From contig NZ_JBKAHK010000005.1 in NCBI RefSeq assembly GCF_046298265.1, positions 1-64,000 of the forward strand: a stretch of 64,000 bases of DNA, in the 5' to 3' direction. This DNA comes from Gillisia xinjiangensis. GTDB lineage: Bacteria; Bacteroidota; Bacteroidia; Flavobacteriales; Flavobacteriaceae. The position numbers and the translations under genes were made by a program. Positions 1 to 8,103 of the stretch are shown in pieces. The notes under the pieces were generated by a model that did not search any database, was not told where the DNA came from, and saw nothing but the letters and a program-made list of their open reading frames with translations. Positions within the stretch are counted from its first letter, which is position 1; every line of letters begins with the position of its first letter.

Positions 1-61
1 TTCGAACCTGCGGCCTCCTGCTCCCAAAGCAGGCGCGATAACCGGGCTACGCTACACCCCG
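1..61 (-). tRNA. tRNA-Pro(TGG), 3' end cut by the window edge
   Basis: On the minus strand the sequence starts CGGGGTG (acceptor arm) and continues through a D arm, an anticodon stem CCTGC/GCAGG with loop TTTGGGA (anticodon TGG, proline), a short variable region and the T-loop start TTCGAA. The window ends inside the T arm, so the 3' acceptor strand is not visible. Confidence 0.93.
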
Positions 62-151
62 AGATAACAGCTAAAGCTGTTATTTAAATTTCAATATTTC
101 AAAAATTTCAAATCAACTTGAATTTTGAACCTTAAACCTTGAATTTATCAG

Positions 152-236
152 CGGAGAGTGTGGGATTCGAACCCACGCGACAATTGCTCGTCGACAGTTT
201 AGCAAACTGCTCCATTAACCACTCTGGCAACTCTCC
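152..236 (-). tRNA. tRNA-Ser(GCT)
   Basis: The minus strand shows the acceptor pair GGAGAGT/ACTCTCC with discriminator G, an anticodon loop TTGCTAA (anticodon GCT, serine AGC/AGT codons), a long class II variable arm and a GTTCGAATC T loop. No CCA is encoded. It lies about 90 bp upstream of the tRNA-Pro in the same orientation, so the two may be co-transcribed. Confidence 0.95.
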
Positions 237-377
237 ATTTAAATGAACTCCGCAAGTATTTTGCGGTTGCAAATGTAACTTTTACCTCCATACAATGCAA
301 ACCTTTTAAAACTTTTTTCAACTTAAATTAAGCCTGATAAACTAAATCCTTTGACCTCAGATTTTTATCTTTTTCAA

Positions 378-1616
378 TCAAAGTTTATTTTCTTCCATTT
401 CAATAAGTTTGGATACATTTTTAACGATGCGTTTATGTTTTTTCACAAATGGATTGGTCTCATCCCAAACATATCCGGCCAAAACAGCGCAAATTTGAGC
501 TTTGATTTCCGGCCGGGGGGAAGGATGAAAAATGATCTTTTGTAGATTCCCGGAATACCATTCCTTTACATAGGTGGAAAACACATCGATCCCCCTTTTT
601 AAATAGGCTACGTAGTCTTTTTCCCAGTCCACTTCTTCATTTCTAAATTGCTTTACAACCAGTTTTGCAGCCAGCAGTCCGGAAGCGGTGGCAAAAGATA
701 CTCCGGAAGAAAAAACCGGATCAAGGAATTCTGCACTGTTCCCCGTTAGTACAAAACCATCCCCATACAATTCCGAAACATTTTTGGATATGTTTTCAAT
801 TTTTTGAGGTTCAAATAAAAAGGGATATTCATCAAACCTGTTTTTATAGTACTCCAGTTTCTTTAGCATTTGTTTCATCGCTGCAGAATTGTCTTCCGAA
901 AAATTGTCGAACCATTCATTTGGGGCTACAAATCCAAGACTTGAGTTTCCATTGGAAAATGGAAAATACCAAAACCAGACACCAGTGTCCAAAACCTCAA
1001 AGGTTATAAGTTCCCCTTCCTTTCCTTTTGGACGCTTGGTTTCAGTAATATGTGTGAAAATTGAGGAATGGGCTGCAATTTTAGGTTTTGCCTCCAAATT
1101 TAACTGCCTTGCCAGCACGCGTCCAAATCCACTTGCATCGATTATAAAATTTGCGTGAATTTTAGATACCTCACCTTTAGGATTTTTGATGGTAGTGACC
1201 GAGTTGGTTCCTTTAAATTTCACGCTAAGAACTTCAGTTCCAAATAGAATTTCTACTCCTATTCGGGATACTTCATCGGCCAAAACCATATCGAAATCGG
1301 CTCTTGGAACCTGCCAGGTCCAGTCCCATCCATTTCCGTATTTCTTGCTAAAATCGAATTCTCCCAACTGATCTCCCTTTATAAAACGGGCACCGAATTT
1401 TTTCTGAAACCCTGCTTTTTTAACTGCTCCCAACAAACCGGCTTCTTCGAGATTATCCATGCATTGAGGAATAAGGCTTTCTCCTATGCTGAATCTGGGA
1501 AAAACAGCTTTTTCCACTACTATCACATTAATTCCCTGATTATGAAGATATGCGGCAGATACCATCCCTGAAGGACCGGCACCAATAATTAAGACATCTG
1601 CAATTTCCTTTTTCAT
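378..1616 (-). CDS. FAD-dependent oxidoreductase of the tryptophan-halogenase/FixC type
   Basis: A 412-residue flavoprotein. The N-terminus carries the dinucleotide-binding GxGxxG (GAGPSG, residues 12-17). VPRADFD near 103-109 matches the FixC/halogenase FAD region. W214-F-W-Y-F-P219 sits where flavin-dependent halogenases carry WxWxIP, with Phe for Ile. DASGFGR (about 160-166) and GDGFVLTGNSAEFLDPVFSSG are further FAD contacts. It is divergent from the tyrosine ammonia-lyase gene with a 95 bp gap, so it probably belongs to the polyene cluster. It may halogenate, hydroxylate or desaturate the aryl polyene. The halogenase reading is inferred from one motif and partial fold similarity; a plain FAD monooxygenase or reductase is equally possible. 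Confidence 0.8.
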   Translation of the reverse strand: MKKEIADVLIIGAGPSGMVSAAYLHNQGINVIVVEKAVFPRFSIGESLIPQCMDNLEEAGLLGAVKKAGFQKKFGARFIKGDQLGEFDFSKKYGNGWDWTWQVPRADFDMVLADEVSRIGVEILFGTEVLSVKFKGTNSVTTIKNPKGEVSKIHANFIIDASGFGRVLARQLNLEAKPKIAAHSSIFTHITETKRPKGKEGELITFEVLDTGVWFWYFPFSNGNSSLGFVAPNEWFDNFSEDNSAAMKQMLKKLEYYKNRFDEYPFLFEPQKIENISKNVSELYGDGFVLTGNSAEFLDPVFSSGVSFATASGLLAAKLVVKQFRNEEVDWEKDYVAYLKRGIDVFSTYVKEWYSGNLQKIIFHPSPRPEIKAQICAVLAGYVWDETNPFVKKHKRIVKNVSKLIEMEENKL

Positions 1617-1643
1617 TCCATTTCATTTGCGGGGTAAATATAG

Positions 1644-1651
1644 TACATTTG
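1644..1651 (+). promoter_or_regulatory. Candidate -7 box for the ammonia-lyase gene
   Basis: TACATTTG matches the Bacteroidota -7 consensus TAnnTTTG and lies about 60 bp before the ammonia-lyase start. A TTTG is present at 1626-1629, but the 14-nt spacing is shorter than the usual 17-23, so the -33 element is uncertain. It lies in the gap shared with the divergent flavoprotein gene. Confidence 0.4.
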
Positions 1652-1711
1652 TTAAGAGTTTTAACACCACGAATTCAAGATCAATAACCCCAATTCAAGG
1701 ATTTCAGGCCT

Positions 1712-3241
1712 ATGCTTCACATTAAAGATCCCCTTAATTTTGATATTTTTTTCCAGGTTCTTTTTTTGGAAAATAAAATTAAACTGGATGAAACTGTTAT
1801 GGACCGTATTTCTGAAAGCTTTGATTTTCTGAAGAAGTTTTCAGAAAACAAGATCATTTATGGGGTGAATACCGGGTTTGGACCCATGGCTCAATATAAA
1901 ATCAAGGACAAGGACCGCAAGCAATTACAATACAATCTTATTCGAAGCCACGCTTCAGGAATGGGGAAGCCCATGGAGCCGTTATATGTGAAAGCGCTTA
2001 TGCTTGCCCGCCTTAATACCCTCGCACTTGGAAAATCGGGTATTCATCCTTCTGCAGTTCAAACAATGCAGGAGCTTATCAATAAAAATATTACACCTTT
2101 AATTTACGAACACGGTGGGGTAGGAGCCTCGGGAGATCTTGTGCAGCTGGCTCACCTTGCCTTGGTGTTGATTGGGGAAGGGGAAGTTTTTCATAAAGGG
2201 ATTCACAGGAAAACCGCCGATGTTTTTTCAGAAGAAAACATAACACCCATTCAGGTTGAATTAAGGGAAGGTTTGGCTCTTATGAATGGGACTTCAGCTA
2301 TGACGGGTATTGGTATTGTAAATATTATTTATGCCAAACGTTTATTAAACTGGTCTATTTTCTGTTCCTCTGCGATCAATGAAATCGTGCGGGCTTATGA
2401 TGATCACCTTTCATCAGAATTGAATAGTTCCAAGTTGCATATCGGTCAGCAAAAAGTAGCAGCTAAAATGAGGGAACATCTTAAGGACAGCAAACTTACC
2501 CGGGACAGGAATGAACATTTATACAGCGGAAACAATTCAGAAAAGGAATATTTTAAGGAAAAAGTTCAGGAATATTATAGTTTGCGCTGTGTGCCGCAAA
2601 TTTTAGGTCCGGTATACGACACTATAGAAAACGCACAGAATATTTTATTGGAAGAAGTAAATTCTGCCAACGATAACCCAATTATTGATGTAAAGCGAAA
2701 GCAGGTTTATCACGGTGGAAATTTTCACGGAGATTACGTTGCCTTGGAGATGGATAAATTAAAACTGGTGATTACAAAACTTAGTATGCTTGCTGAAAGA
2801 CAGCTGAATTATTTGCTGAATAACAAGCTGAACAACATTTTACCGCCTTTTGTTAATCTTGGCAAACTGGGTCTCAATTTTGGAATGCAGGGTGCTCAAT
2901 TCAGCGCGGTTTCAACCACCGCCGAAAACCAGATGCTTTCCACCTCGATGTACATTCACAGTATTCCGAATAATAACGATAATCAGGATATTGTGAGTAT
3001 GGGAACCAATGCTGCCAGTACCACAAAAACGGTGATCGATAATGCCTTTGAAGTGCTTTCAGTAGAAGTGGTAACAATTGTTCAGGCTTTGAGATATCTG
3101 GATTTTAACGGGGAATTATCAACCGCCACCAGGGATAAATTGAATATTTTAAAGGAGATCATTCCGGAATTTAAAGAAGATATCCCTTTGTCTCCAATTC
3201 TTGAAACTGTGAAGAATTTTATCAAGGAAAATGAGGTTTAG
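1712..3241 (+). CDS. Tyrosine ammonia-lyase (aromatic amino acid lyase), polyene starter
   Basis: Deaminates an aromatic amino acid, most likely L-tyrosine to 4-coumarate, the aryl starter of flexirubin/aryl polyenes. At 509 residues it is the usual size for the HAL/PAL/TAL family. The MIO cofactor triad Ala-Ser-Gly is at 139-141 within GGVGASGDLVQL; catalytic Tyr50 lies in YGVNTGFG; NSANDNPIID and the GNFHG and IPNNNDNQDIVSMG blocks are intact. The selectivity pair is Ser79-His80, as in histidine lyases, but the text around it is nearly the same as I recall for the characterised F. johnsoniae TAL. No other hut gene lies near, and all genes downstream build a polyene. This supports tyrosine over histidine. 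Confidence 0.9.
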   Translation: MLHIKDPLNFDIFFQVLFLENKIKLDETVMDRISESFDFLKKFSENKIIYGVNTGFGPMAQYKIKDKDRKQLQYNLIRSHASGMGKPMEPLYVKALMLARLNTLALGKSGIHPSAVQTMQELINKNITPLIYEHGGVGASGDLVQLAHLALVLIGEGEVFHKGIHRKTADVFSEENITPIQVELREGLALMNGTSAMTGIGIVNIIYAKRLLNWSIFCSSAINEIVRAYDDHLSSELNSSKLHIGQQKVAAKMREHLKDSKLTRDRNEHLYSGNNSEKEYFKEKVQEYYSLRCVPQILGPVYDTIENAQNILLEEVNSANDNPIIDVKRKQVYHGGNFHGDYVALEMDKLKLVITKLSMLAERQLNYLLNNKLNNILPPFVNLGKLGLNFGMQGAQFSAVSTTAENQMLSTSMYIHSIPNNNDNQDIVSMGTNAASTTKTVIDNAFEVLSVEVVTIVQALRYLDFNGELSTATRDKLNILKEIIPEFKEDIPLSPILETVKNFIKENEV

Positions 3242-3590
3242 AATTTAAGATTCAAGATTCAAAATTTAAGTGCCACGAGCCAAGATTCGAGAAGAGAAAA
3301 TAGAATAAAGAGAAGAGACTGAAAAGTTAGAATCAAAAATTTAAGAGCCAGGAGTCAAGACTTTAAAAAACATTCGTGCATTCGTGGCTAAAAAAAGTCC
3401 GAATTATGGAAAATAGAAAATAGAAAAAAGAATATAGAAAAGAGACAAGAGAAATAGCGTCTGAAAAAGATGGAAGTTTTTACTAAATCGAGCGGAAATT
3501 CTTCTTCTCCCTTTTAGGGAAGTGGAAAAAGGAATTAATCCATAAATAAAAATTCGATTAACGAATCAACCAATTAACCAATCCCGAATT
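3242..3590 (+). repeat. Low-complexity spacer with degenerate direct repeats
   Basis: This gap of 349 bp has no credible gene. It is strongly purine-rich on the plus strand. Two imperfect copies of a unit reading roughly caaaatttaagwGCCAsGAG then yCAAGAyT lie at 3257-3288 and 3332-3363. A second region at 3410-3460 repeats AGAAAATAGAA-like words. It interrupts an otherwise tightly packed gene set between the ammonia-lyase and fabG-like genes. The spacer between the two tRNAs (61-150) has a similar TTGAAT/TTGAAC word style. Confidence 0.6.
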
Positions 3591-4328
3591 ATGAAACAAA
3601 AATACGCTTTGGTAACAGGAGCTTCCCGTGGGATTGGAAAGGCAATAGCTATAAAACTGGCTTCCGATTTAAACTATAATATTTTGCTTAACTATAATTC
3701 CAATGATGCTGCCGCTTTGGAAACCAAGGTAAATATTCAGGCTGAAGGGGTACATTGTGAATTGTTGAAATTTGATGTTTCCAATCCGGAGCAAACAAAG
3801 GAGATCCTGGAAGCATGGGAGCATAACAATCCTGATTCACTCATAGAAGTACTTGTAAACAACGCCGGAATTACAAGGGACGGACTCTTTTTATGGATGA
3901 AACCCGAAGACTGGAATGCTGTGATAAACACTTCTTTAGGCGGCTTCTATCACGTTACCCAGCCTTTGCTCAAAAATATGCTCACCCAGCGTTACGGGCG
4001 GATCATCAATATAGTATCACTTTCAGGATTGAAGGGAAATGCAGGCCAGGTGAATTATTCGGCGGCAAAAGGGGCTTTGGTAGCCGCTACAAAAGCACTG
4101 GCACAGGAAATCGGGAAACGAAAAGTGACGGTAAATGCAGTTGCACCGGGTTTTATAACTTCCGATATGACTTCAGAATTTGATGAAAAGGAACTCAAAA
4201 AACAGATTCCGTTAAACCGCTTCGGGGAAGCTGAAGAAGTTGCAGAGCTGGTGGTTTTTCTGGCTTCAAAAAAAGCTTCTTATATTACCGGGGAGGTCAT
4301 CAATATCAACGGGGGCTTGTATTCATAG
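3591..4328 (+). CDS. 3-oxoacyl-ACP reductase, FabG-like SDR
   Basis: Reduces the 3-keto group after each chain-extension step (the ApeQ role in aryl polyene systems). It has 245 residues, the normal classical SDR length. The NADPH loop TGASRGIG is at 9-16, NNAG at 90-93, and the catalytic Ser143, Tyr156 and Lys160 are in SLSG and YSAAK. The C-terminus ends in ITGEVININGG, typical of FabG. The stop is one base before the acyltransferase start, so the two are co-translated. Its place inside the cluster argues for a dedicated polyene ketoreductase rather than the housekeeping FabG. Confidence 0.93.
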   Translation: MKQKYALVTGASRGIGKAIAIKLASDLNYNILLNYNSNDAAALETKVNIQAEGVHCELLKFDVSNPEQTKEILEAWEHNNPDSLIEVLVNNAGITRDGLFLWMKPEDWNAVINTSLGGFYHVTQPLLKNMLTQRYGRIINIVSLSGLKGNAGQVNYSAAKGALVAATKALAQEIGKRKVTVNAVAPGFITSDMTSEFDEKELKKQIPLNRFGEAEEVAELVVFLASKKASYITGEVININGGLYS

Positions 4329-4329
4329 T

Positions 4330-5208
4330 ATGGCGAATTGGCAAGGAAAATCCAGAGGATCGGTATTGGGATTAAGGATTTATGTGTTTTTTATAAAGAC
4401 ATTCGGGCTTTACTTTTCTTATTTTGTCTTGCTGTTTGTGGCCGCTTATTTTATAGTTTTTTCTTTTAGCTCAACCAAAAGCACCTTTTATCTTTTTAGG
4501 AAGCGGTTGAATTATTCAACATTTCTGGCCGCTTTAAATGTTTATAAAAGCTATTTCACCTTCGGAAAGATTCAGCTTGACAAGTTCGCCATCGCAACCG
4601 GATCTAAACACAAATACAGTTTTGAGTTTGACGGGATTGGGAATATTCAGAATCTTTTAAAACAAGGAAAAGGAGGCATCCTGCTCACTGCACACATCGG
4701 GAATTTTAATTTGGCAAAGCAATTTTTTGATGATCAAATCAACCCTGCTTCTGTTAATTTAGTTATGTCTGACTTTGAACATCAGCAAATTAAGAATTAC
4801 CTGGAATCTGTAACCGGAAAGGCCAGTTTAAAAACCATCGTTTTGAAAGATGATCTTTCCCATATTTTTGAAATGCGAAAAGTGCTTGATCGAAACGAAT
4901 TGCTTGTTTTTGCAGCCGACAGGTATTTAAAAGGTTCTAAAACCTATACCGCTGAGTTTTTAGGGAAAGAAACACAATTTCCGCAAGGCCCATTTAAACT
5001 GGCTGTTCGAAATGCTATTCCCGTGTTGTTTGTGCATATTATGAGGGAAAAGAATTTCCATTATCACTTTTATGCACGGCCGGCAACCGGAAACGAAAAA
5101 ACAGGGAAAGAACTTTTAAAATTGTATCTTGAAAACCTGGAAACGATGGTGAGAAAATATCCTTATCAATGGTATAATTATTACGATTTCTGGAACGATT
5201 TTAACTAA
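4330..5208 (+). CDS. LpxL/HtrB-type acyltransferase-like membrane protein
   Basis: A 292-residue protein with an N-terminal membrane segment (about 28-47), resembling lipid A lauroyl-type acyltransferases and the acyltransferases of aryl polyene clusters. The start at 4330, just after the fabG stop, is preferred over longer in-frame starts inside fabG. The motif region is ILLTAHIGNFN (His122), then FAADRYLKGS and the FPQGPFKLAV substrate block. LpxL enzymes normally have H-x4-D/E; here the acid position is Asn127. Probable job: moving the finished polyene acyl chain from ACP to a lipid-like acceptor. The missing acid makes activity uncertain. Confidence 0.82.
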   Translation: MANWQGKSRGSVLGLRIYVFFIKTFGLYFSYFVLLFVAAYFIVFSFSSTKSTFYLFRKRLNYSTFLAALNVYKSYFTFGKIQLDKFAIATGSKHKYSFEFDGIGNIQNLLKQGKGGILLTAHIGNFNLAKQFFDDQINPASVNLVMSDFEHQQIKNYLESVTGKASLKTIVLKDDLSHIFEMRKVLDRNELLVFAADRYLKGSKTYTAEFLGKETQFPQGPFKLAVRNAIPVLFVHIMREKNFHYHFYARPATGNEKTGKELLKLYLENLETMVRKYPYQWYNYYDFWNDFN

Positions 5209-5218
5209 ACCCCGCTTT

Positions 5219-5668
5219 ATGACAGAAAATCTACTCTTGGGACCTATTGTTAGCCTAAAAAGGATCCTGGAACTTATTCCGCAAAAGCCGCCTTTTGTGA
5301 TGGTAGACACCTTGTTTGAATATACCAACCTTTCCGGAACAACCGGTTTTGATATCCCTGAGGATAATATTCTGGTAGAAAATTCGATTTTTTCAGAACC
5401 CGGATTGATCGAACATATGGCGCAAAGCATGTCCCTGCACAGGGGGTATCACGGATTTTTAGCCGGGCTCACCAAACCTAAAACCGGATTTATAGGTGTT
5501 ATCAAATCAGTAGAGATATTTGAACTTCCCAAAGCCGGAACCAAATTAAAAACCTATGTTGAAATCCTTCATGAGATCATGAATGTAACTTCAGTTTCCG
5601 CAAAAACTGAAAATGAAGAGGGAAAAGTGATTGCAATTTCTGAAATGAAAACAGTTACTGTAGACTAA
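5219..5668 (+). CDS. Hotdog 3-hydroxyacyl-ACP dehydratase subunit lacking the catalytic His
   Basis: A 149-residue FabZ/ApeP-like hotdog protein. PQKPPFVMVD (21-30) matches the FabZ segment PHRYPFLLVD. The central helix is retained as PGLIEHMAQS with Glu65 in the position of the FabZ catalytic Glu, but the loop GHFPxxPxxPG that carries the catalytic His is deleted. It therefore looks like one half of a heterodimeric dehydratase, the other half being the protein at 11821-12195. The stop overlaps the thioesterase start (TAATG), so the two are translationally coupled. Confidence 0.85.
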   Translation: MTENLLLGPIVSLKRILELIPQKPPFVMVDTLFEYTNLSGTTGFDIPEDNILVENSIFSEPGLIEHMAQSMSLHRGYHGFLAGLTKPKTGFIGVIKSVEIFELPKAGTKLKTYVEILHEIMNVTSVSAKTENEEGKVIAISEMKTVTVD

Positions 5669-6090
5669 TGTCCCAGCAAGATATCTTAAAAACAAACACG
5701 ATCATGAAAGTCAGGTTTCATGAATGCGATCCTTTGCAAATCGTGTGGCATGGGAATTACCTGAAATATTTTGAAGAAGGAAGAGAAGATTTTAGCCTGA
5801 AACATGGAATTTCTTATTCACACGCAAGAGAACATGGATTTTCCACACCAATAGTTAAATCTGGCTGTGAACATAAATTGCCTTTAGCGTATGGAGATGA
5901 ATTTATGGTGGAAACAACCTTCGTAAATTCGGCGGCTGCAAAGATCGTCTTTGAATATAAAATTTTCAAATCGGATAAACTCATTTGTACAGGACAAACC
6001 GTACAGGTTTTTTTGAATGAAAAAAGAGAGTTATCACTATTAAATCCGCCATTTTTTGCCGATTGGAAAAAGAAAATGGGATTATTGTAG
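5668..6090 (+). CDS. 4HBT/YbgC-type acyl thioesterase
   Basis: A 140-residue hotdog thioesterase. The signature VRFHECDPLQIVWHGNYLKYFEEGRED matches the 4-hydroxybenzoyl-CoA thioesterase family, with Asp21 as the catalytic residue and a conserved HGNY. In aryl polyene clusters a thioesterase of this type is thought to release or proofread ACP-bound chains. The start overlaps the stop of the preceding dehydratase gene by one base; the next ketosynthase starts 19 bp on. Confidence 0.87.
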   Translation: MSQQDILKTNTIMKVRFHECDPLQIVWHGNYLKYFEEGREDFSLKHGISYSHAREHGFSTPIVKSGCEHKLPLAYGDEFMVETTFVNSAAAKIVFEYKIFKSDKLICTGQTVQVFLNEKRELSLLNPPFFADWKKKMGLL

Positions 6091-6109
6091 ACAAATAGGA
6101 TTATTGTAA

Positions 6110-7258
6110 ATGAAGAAGATGTACCTGCTTGATGATGCTATTATTTCCCCCCTGGGATTTTCAGTTTCTGAAAATCTTAACGCCATTCGAAAAAAAATTT
6201 CCGGGTTGGTATTCCATGAAAATAAGCGTTTAGATTCCGGCGGATTTTATGCCGGTATCATAGAAAATGAAATTTTAAACCAACATTTCTCCAAAATTGG
6301 TAATCCTCAAAACTTCACCAAACTCGAGAAAATGATGCTGCTTGCGGTACACGAAATACTTTCCAAAAACCCCGATTTAGATAGAAGTAAAACCTCCCTT
6401 ATAGTTTCCACTACCAAAGGGAATATAGATCTTCTGCAGGAAAACGATGCCTTTCCAGAAAAAAGGGTTTATCTGACTGAACTCGGCCAGGTCATCAAAG
6501 ATTTTTTCAGGTTTAAATCGGAACCTATACTTGTTTCCAATGCCTGTGTTTCCGGTGGATTGGCAATTGCAATTGCAAAGCGATTTATTAGTGCAGGGAA
6601 ATTTGAACAGGCCATAATTGTAGGCGGGGATCTGGTTTCAGATTTTGTGGTTTCCGGATTCCAGTCTTTTCAGGCCTTAAGCGATTATCCGTGCAAACCT
6701 TTTTCCAAAAACCGAAACGGCATAAGCCTTGGGGAAGCAGCTTCGGCTATGCTGGTGAGTTCTGAGAAAAGAATTAATACAAACAATATCAGTTTGATAG
6801 GGGATGCATCCTCCAACGATGCCAGCCATATTTCCGCACCGTCCAGAACTGCGGAAGGTTTGTATAAGAGCATTCAGAATGCACTGAAAGATGCCAAAAT
6901 AACTTCAGAAGAAATTCAATATGTTTCTGCACACGGAACGGCTACTATTTTTAATGATGAAATGGAAGCGATCGCTTTGAACCGGGCTGGTTTAGACGCT
7001 GTCCCTGTAAACAGTTTTAAAGGATATTATGGGCATACCTTGGGGGCTTCGGCTTTGTTGGAGAGTGTTTTAACCAAACACAGCCTCTTAAACAACGAAT
7101 TATACCCTTCCCTTAATTTTGATGAAATAGGGGTTTCAAAACCGCTTAATTTGATTGAAAATTTTGAAAGTATTCCGCTTAAATATGCTTTAAAAACCGC
7201 TTCGGGATTTGGAGGCTGTAATCTGGCCCTGGTATTTAAAAAGGAAGAAGATGAGTAA
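6110..7258 (+). CDS. Beta-ketoacyl-ACP synthase, catalytically complete
   Basis: A 382-residue thiolase-fold ketosynthase. The full Cys-His-His set is present: Cys146 in SNACVSGG, His275 in SAHGTAT and His309 in YYGHTLGAS. It extends or initiates the polyene chain by condensing malonyl-ACP with an acyl primer. It overlaps by 8 bases the next gene, a shortened ketosynthase-like protein, and may act with it. It is one of four ketosynthase-fold genes in the cluster, two of which have a complete active site. Confidence 0.92.
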   Translation: MKKMYLLDDAIISPLGFSVSENLNAIRKKISGLVFHENKRLDSGGFYAGIIENEILNQHFSKIGNPQNFTKLEKMMLLAVHEILSKNPDLDRSKTSLIVSTTKGNIDLLQENDAFPEKRVYLTELGQVIKDFFRFKSEPILVSNACVSGGLAIAIAKRFISAGKFEQAIIVGGDLVSDFVVSGFQSFQALSDYPCKPFSKNRNGISLGEAASAMLVSSEKRINTNNISLIGDASSNDASHISAPSRTAEGLYKSIQNALKDAKITSEEIQYVSAHGTATIFNDEMEAIALNRAGLDAVPVNSFKGYYGHTLGASALLESVLTKHSLLNNELYPSLNFDEIGVSKPLNLIENFESIPLKYALKTASGFGGCNLALVFKKEEDE

Positions 7259-7850
7259 AGGCTATAAAATATCCGATTCCTTAAGGATCCGGGATCAAAG
7301 GATTTTTCACGGAGAAAAGCAGCTCTTTTTTTCTGAAAAGCCAGGACAGGAATTTTTAAAGGAAGCCTATAAATTTCTTGAAATTGCCTATCCAAAATTC
7401 CATAAAATGGATGCCTTATGTAAACTTGGGATTTTGGCTACAGAGATACTGTTCAGAAATAATGAAATTTCAGCCGATACGGCCCTTGTTTTCTCCAATT
7501 CAACATCAAGTCTGGAAACAGATAAACAGCACAGAATTTTGATGGAAACTACCGTTTCGCCCGCTGTTTTCGTGTATACCCTACCCAATATTGTTCTGGG
7601 TGAGATCAGTATTAGACATAAGCTTCAAAGCGAAAATGCATTTTTTATTTCAAATAGGTTTGATGCAGGGTTACTGAAGGATTATTCTGAAATTTTATTG
7701 GATAGCTTAAAGACAAGTGCTGTGGTTTGTGGGTGGATAGAATGGAAAAACGCCGAATATGATGTATTTTTGTGCCTGATTTCAAGGAATGGGGAAGTTC
7801 CCTTTTCCGTAGAAAAATTAGAAGAACTATACCATTTTGAAAATGAGTGA
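7251..7850 (+). CDS. Truncated, catalytically inactive ketosynthase-like protein
   Basis: 199 residues, about half a ketosynthase. The ATG at 7251 overlaps the stop of the preceding ketosynthase gene, which fits coupled translation. The core ALVFSNSTSSLETDKQH and SPAVFVYTLPNIVLGEISIRHKL aligns with the N-terminal half of ketosynthases (the Ketoacyl-synt_2 type). At the nucleophile position it reads FFISNRFDAG, without Cys, and the His-containing C-terminal half is absent. Likely a structural partner or chain-length modulator for the upstream enzyme. The family call is from pattern alone, but the synteny supports it. Confidence 0.75.
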   Translation: MSKGYKISDSLRIRDQRIFHGEKQLFFSEKPGQEFLKEAYKFLEIAYPKFHKMDALCKLGILATEILFRNNEISADTALVFSNSTSSLETDKQHRILMETTVSPAVFVYTLPNIVLGEISIRHKLQSENAFFISNRFDAGLLKDYSEILLDSLKTSAVVCGWIEWKNAEYDVFLCLISRNGEVPFSVEKLEELYHFENE

Positions 7851-8100
7851 TTTACGCACGGAATTGAAGCAGAGCATTATTGAACAATTAAATTTGGAGG
7901 AATTTGAGGTGGAAGATATTGAAAATGACGATGCCTTGTTTGGAGACGGCTTGGGACTGGATTCCATAGATGCCCTGGAATTGATCGTTTTGCTTGAAAA
8001 AGATTACGGAATTAAATTAACAGAACCAGAGCAGGGGAAAGAGATCTTTATTTCCATAGATAAAATGGCAGAATATATAGAAGCGCACCGTACCAAATAA
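7843..8100 (+). CDS. Acyl carrier protein
   Basis: An 85-residue acidic carrier protein. Ser41 in GLGLDSIDALEL is the 4'-phosphopantetheine attachment site. The ATG at 7843 overlaps the stop of the previous gene (ATGAGTGA), so this start is preferred to a TTG two codons earlier. It carries the growing aryl-polyene chain between the cluster's ketosynthases, reductase and dehydratase. This is the only ACP seen in the cluster, whereas E. coli-type aryl polyene clusters have two. No phosphopantetheinyl transferase gene is visible here. Confidence 0.95.
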   Translation: MSDLRTELKQSIIEQLNLEEFEVEDIENDDALFGDGLGLDSIDALELIVLLEKDYGIKLTEPEQGKEIFISIDKMAEYIEAHRTK

Positions 8101-8103
8101 TAC

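Noticed and set aside
1..236. tRNA-associated integrated element
   Set aside because: No integrase, no direct repeats of the tRNA ends and no change in gene style were seen beside the tRNA genes.
1712..3241. Histidine ammonia-lyase (hutH)
   Set aside because: The Ser-His pair fits, but no other hut gene is near, the gene starts a polyene cluster, and the text matches the flavobacterial tyrosine lyase as I remember it.
3290..3470. CRISPR-like array
   Set aside because: The repeated words vary in length and spacing and there are no unique spacers or cas genes.
4240..4329. Longer N-terminus of the LpxL-like acyltransferase
   Set aside because: It would lie wholly inside the fabG-like gene; the ATG right after that stop gives a normal start.
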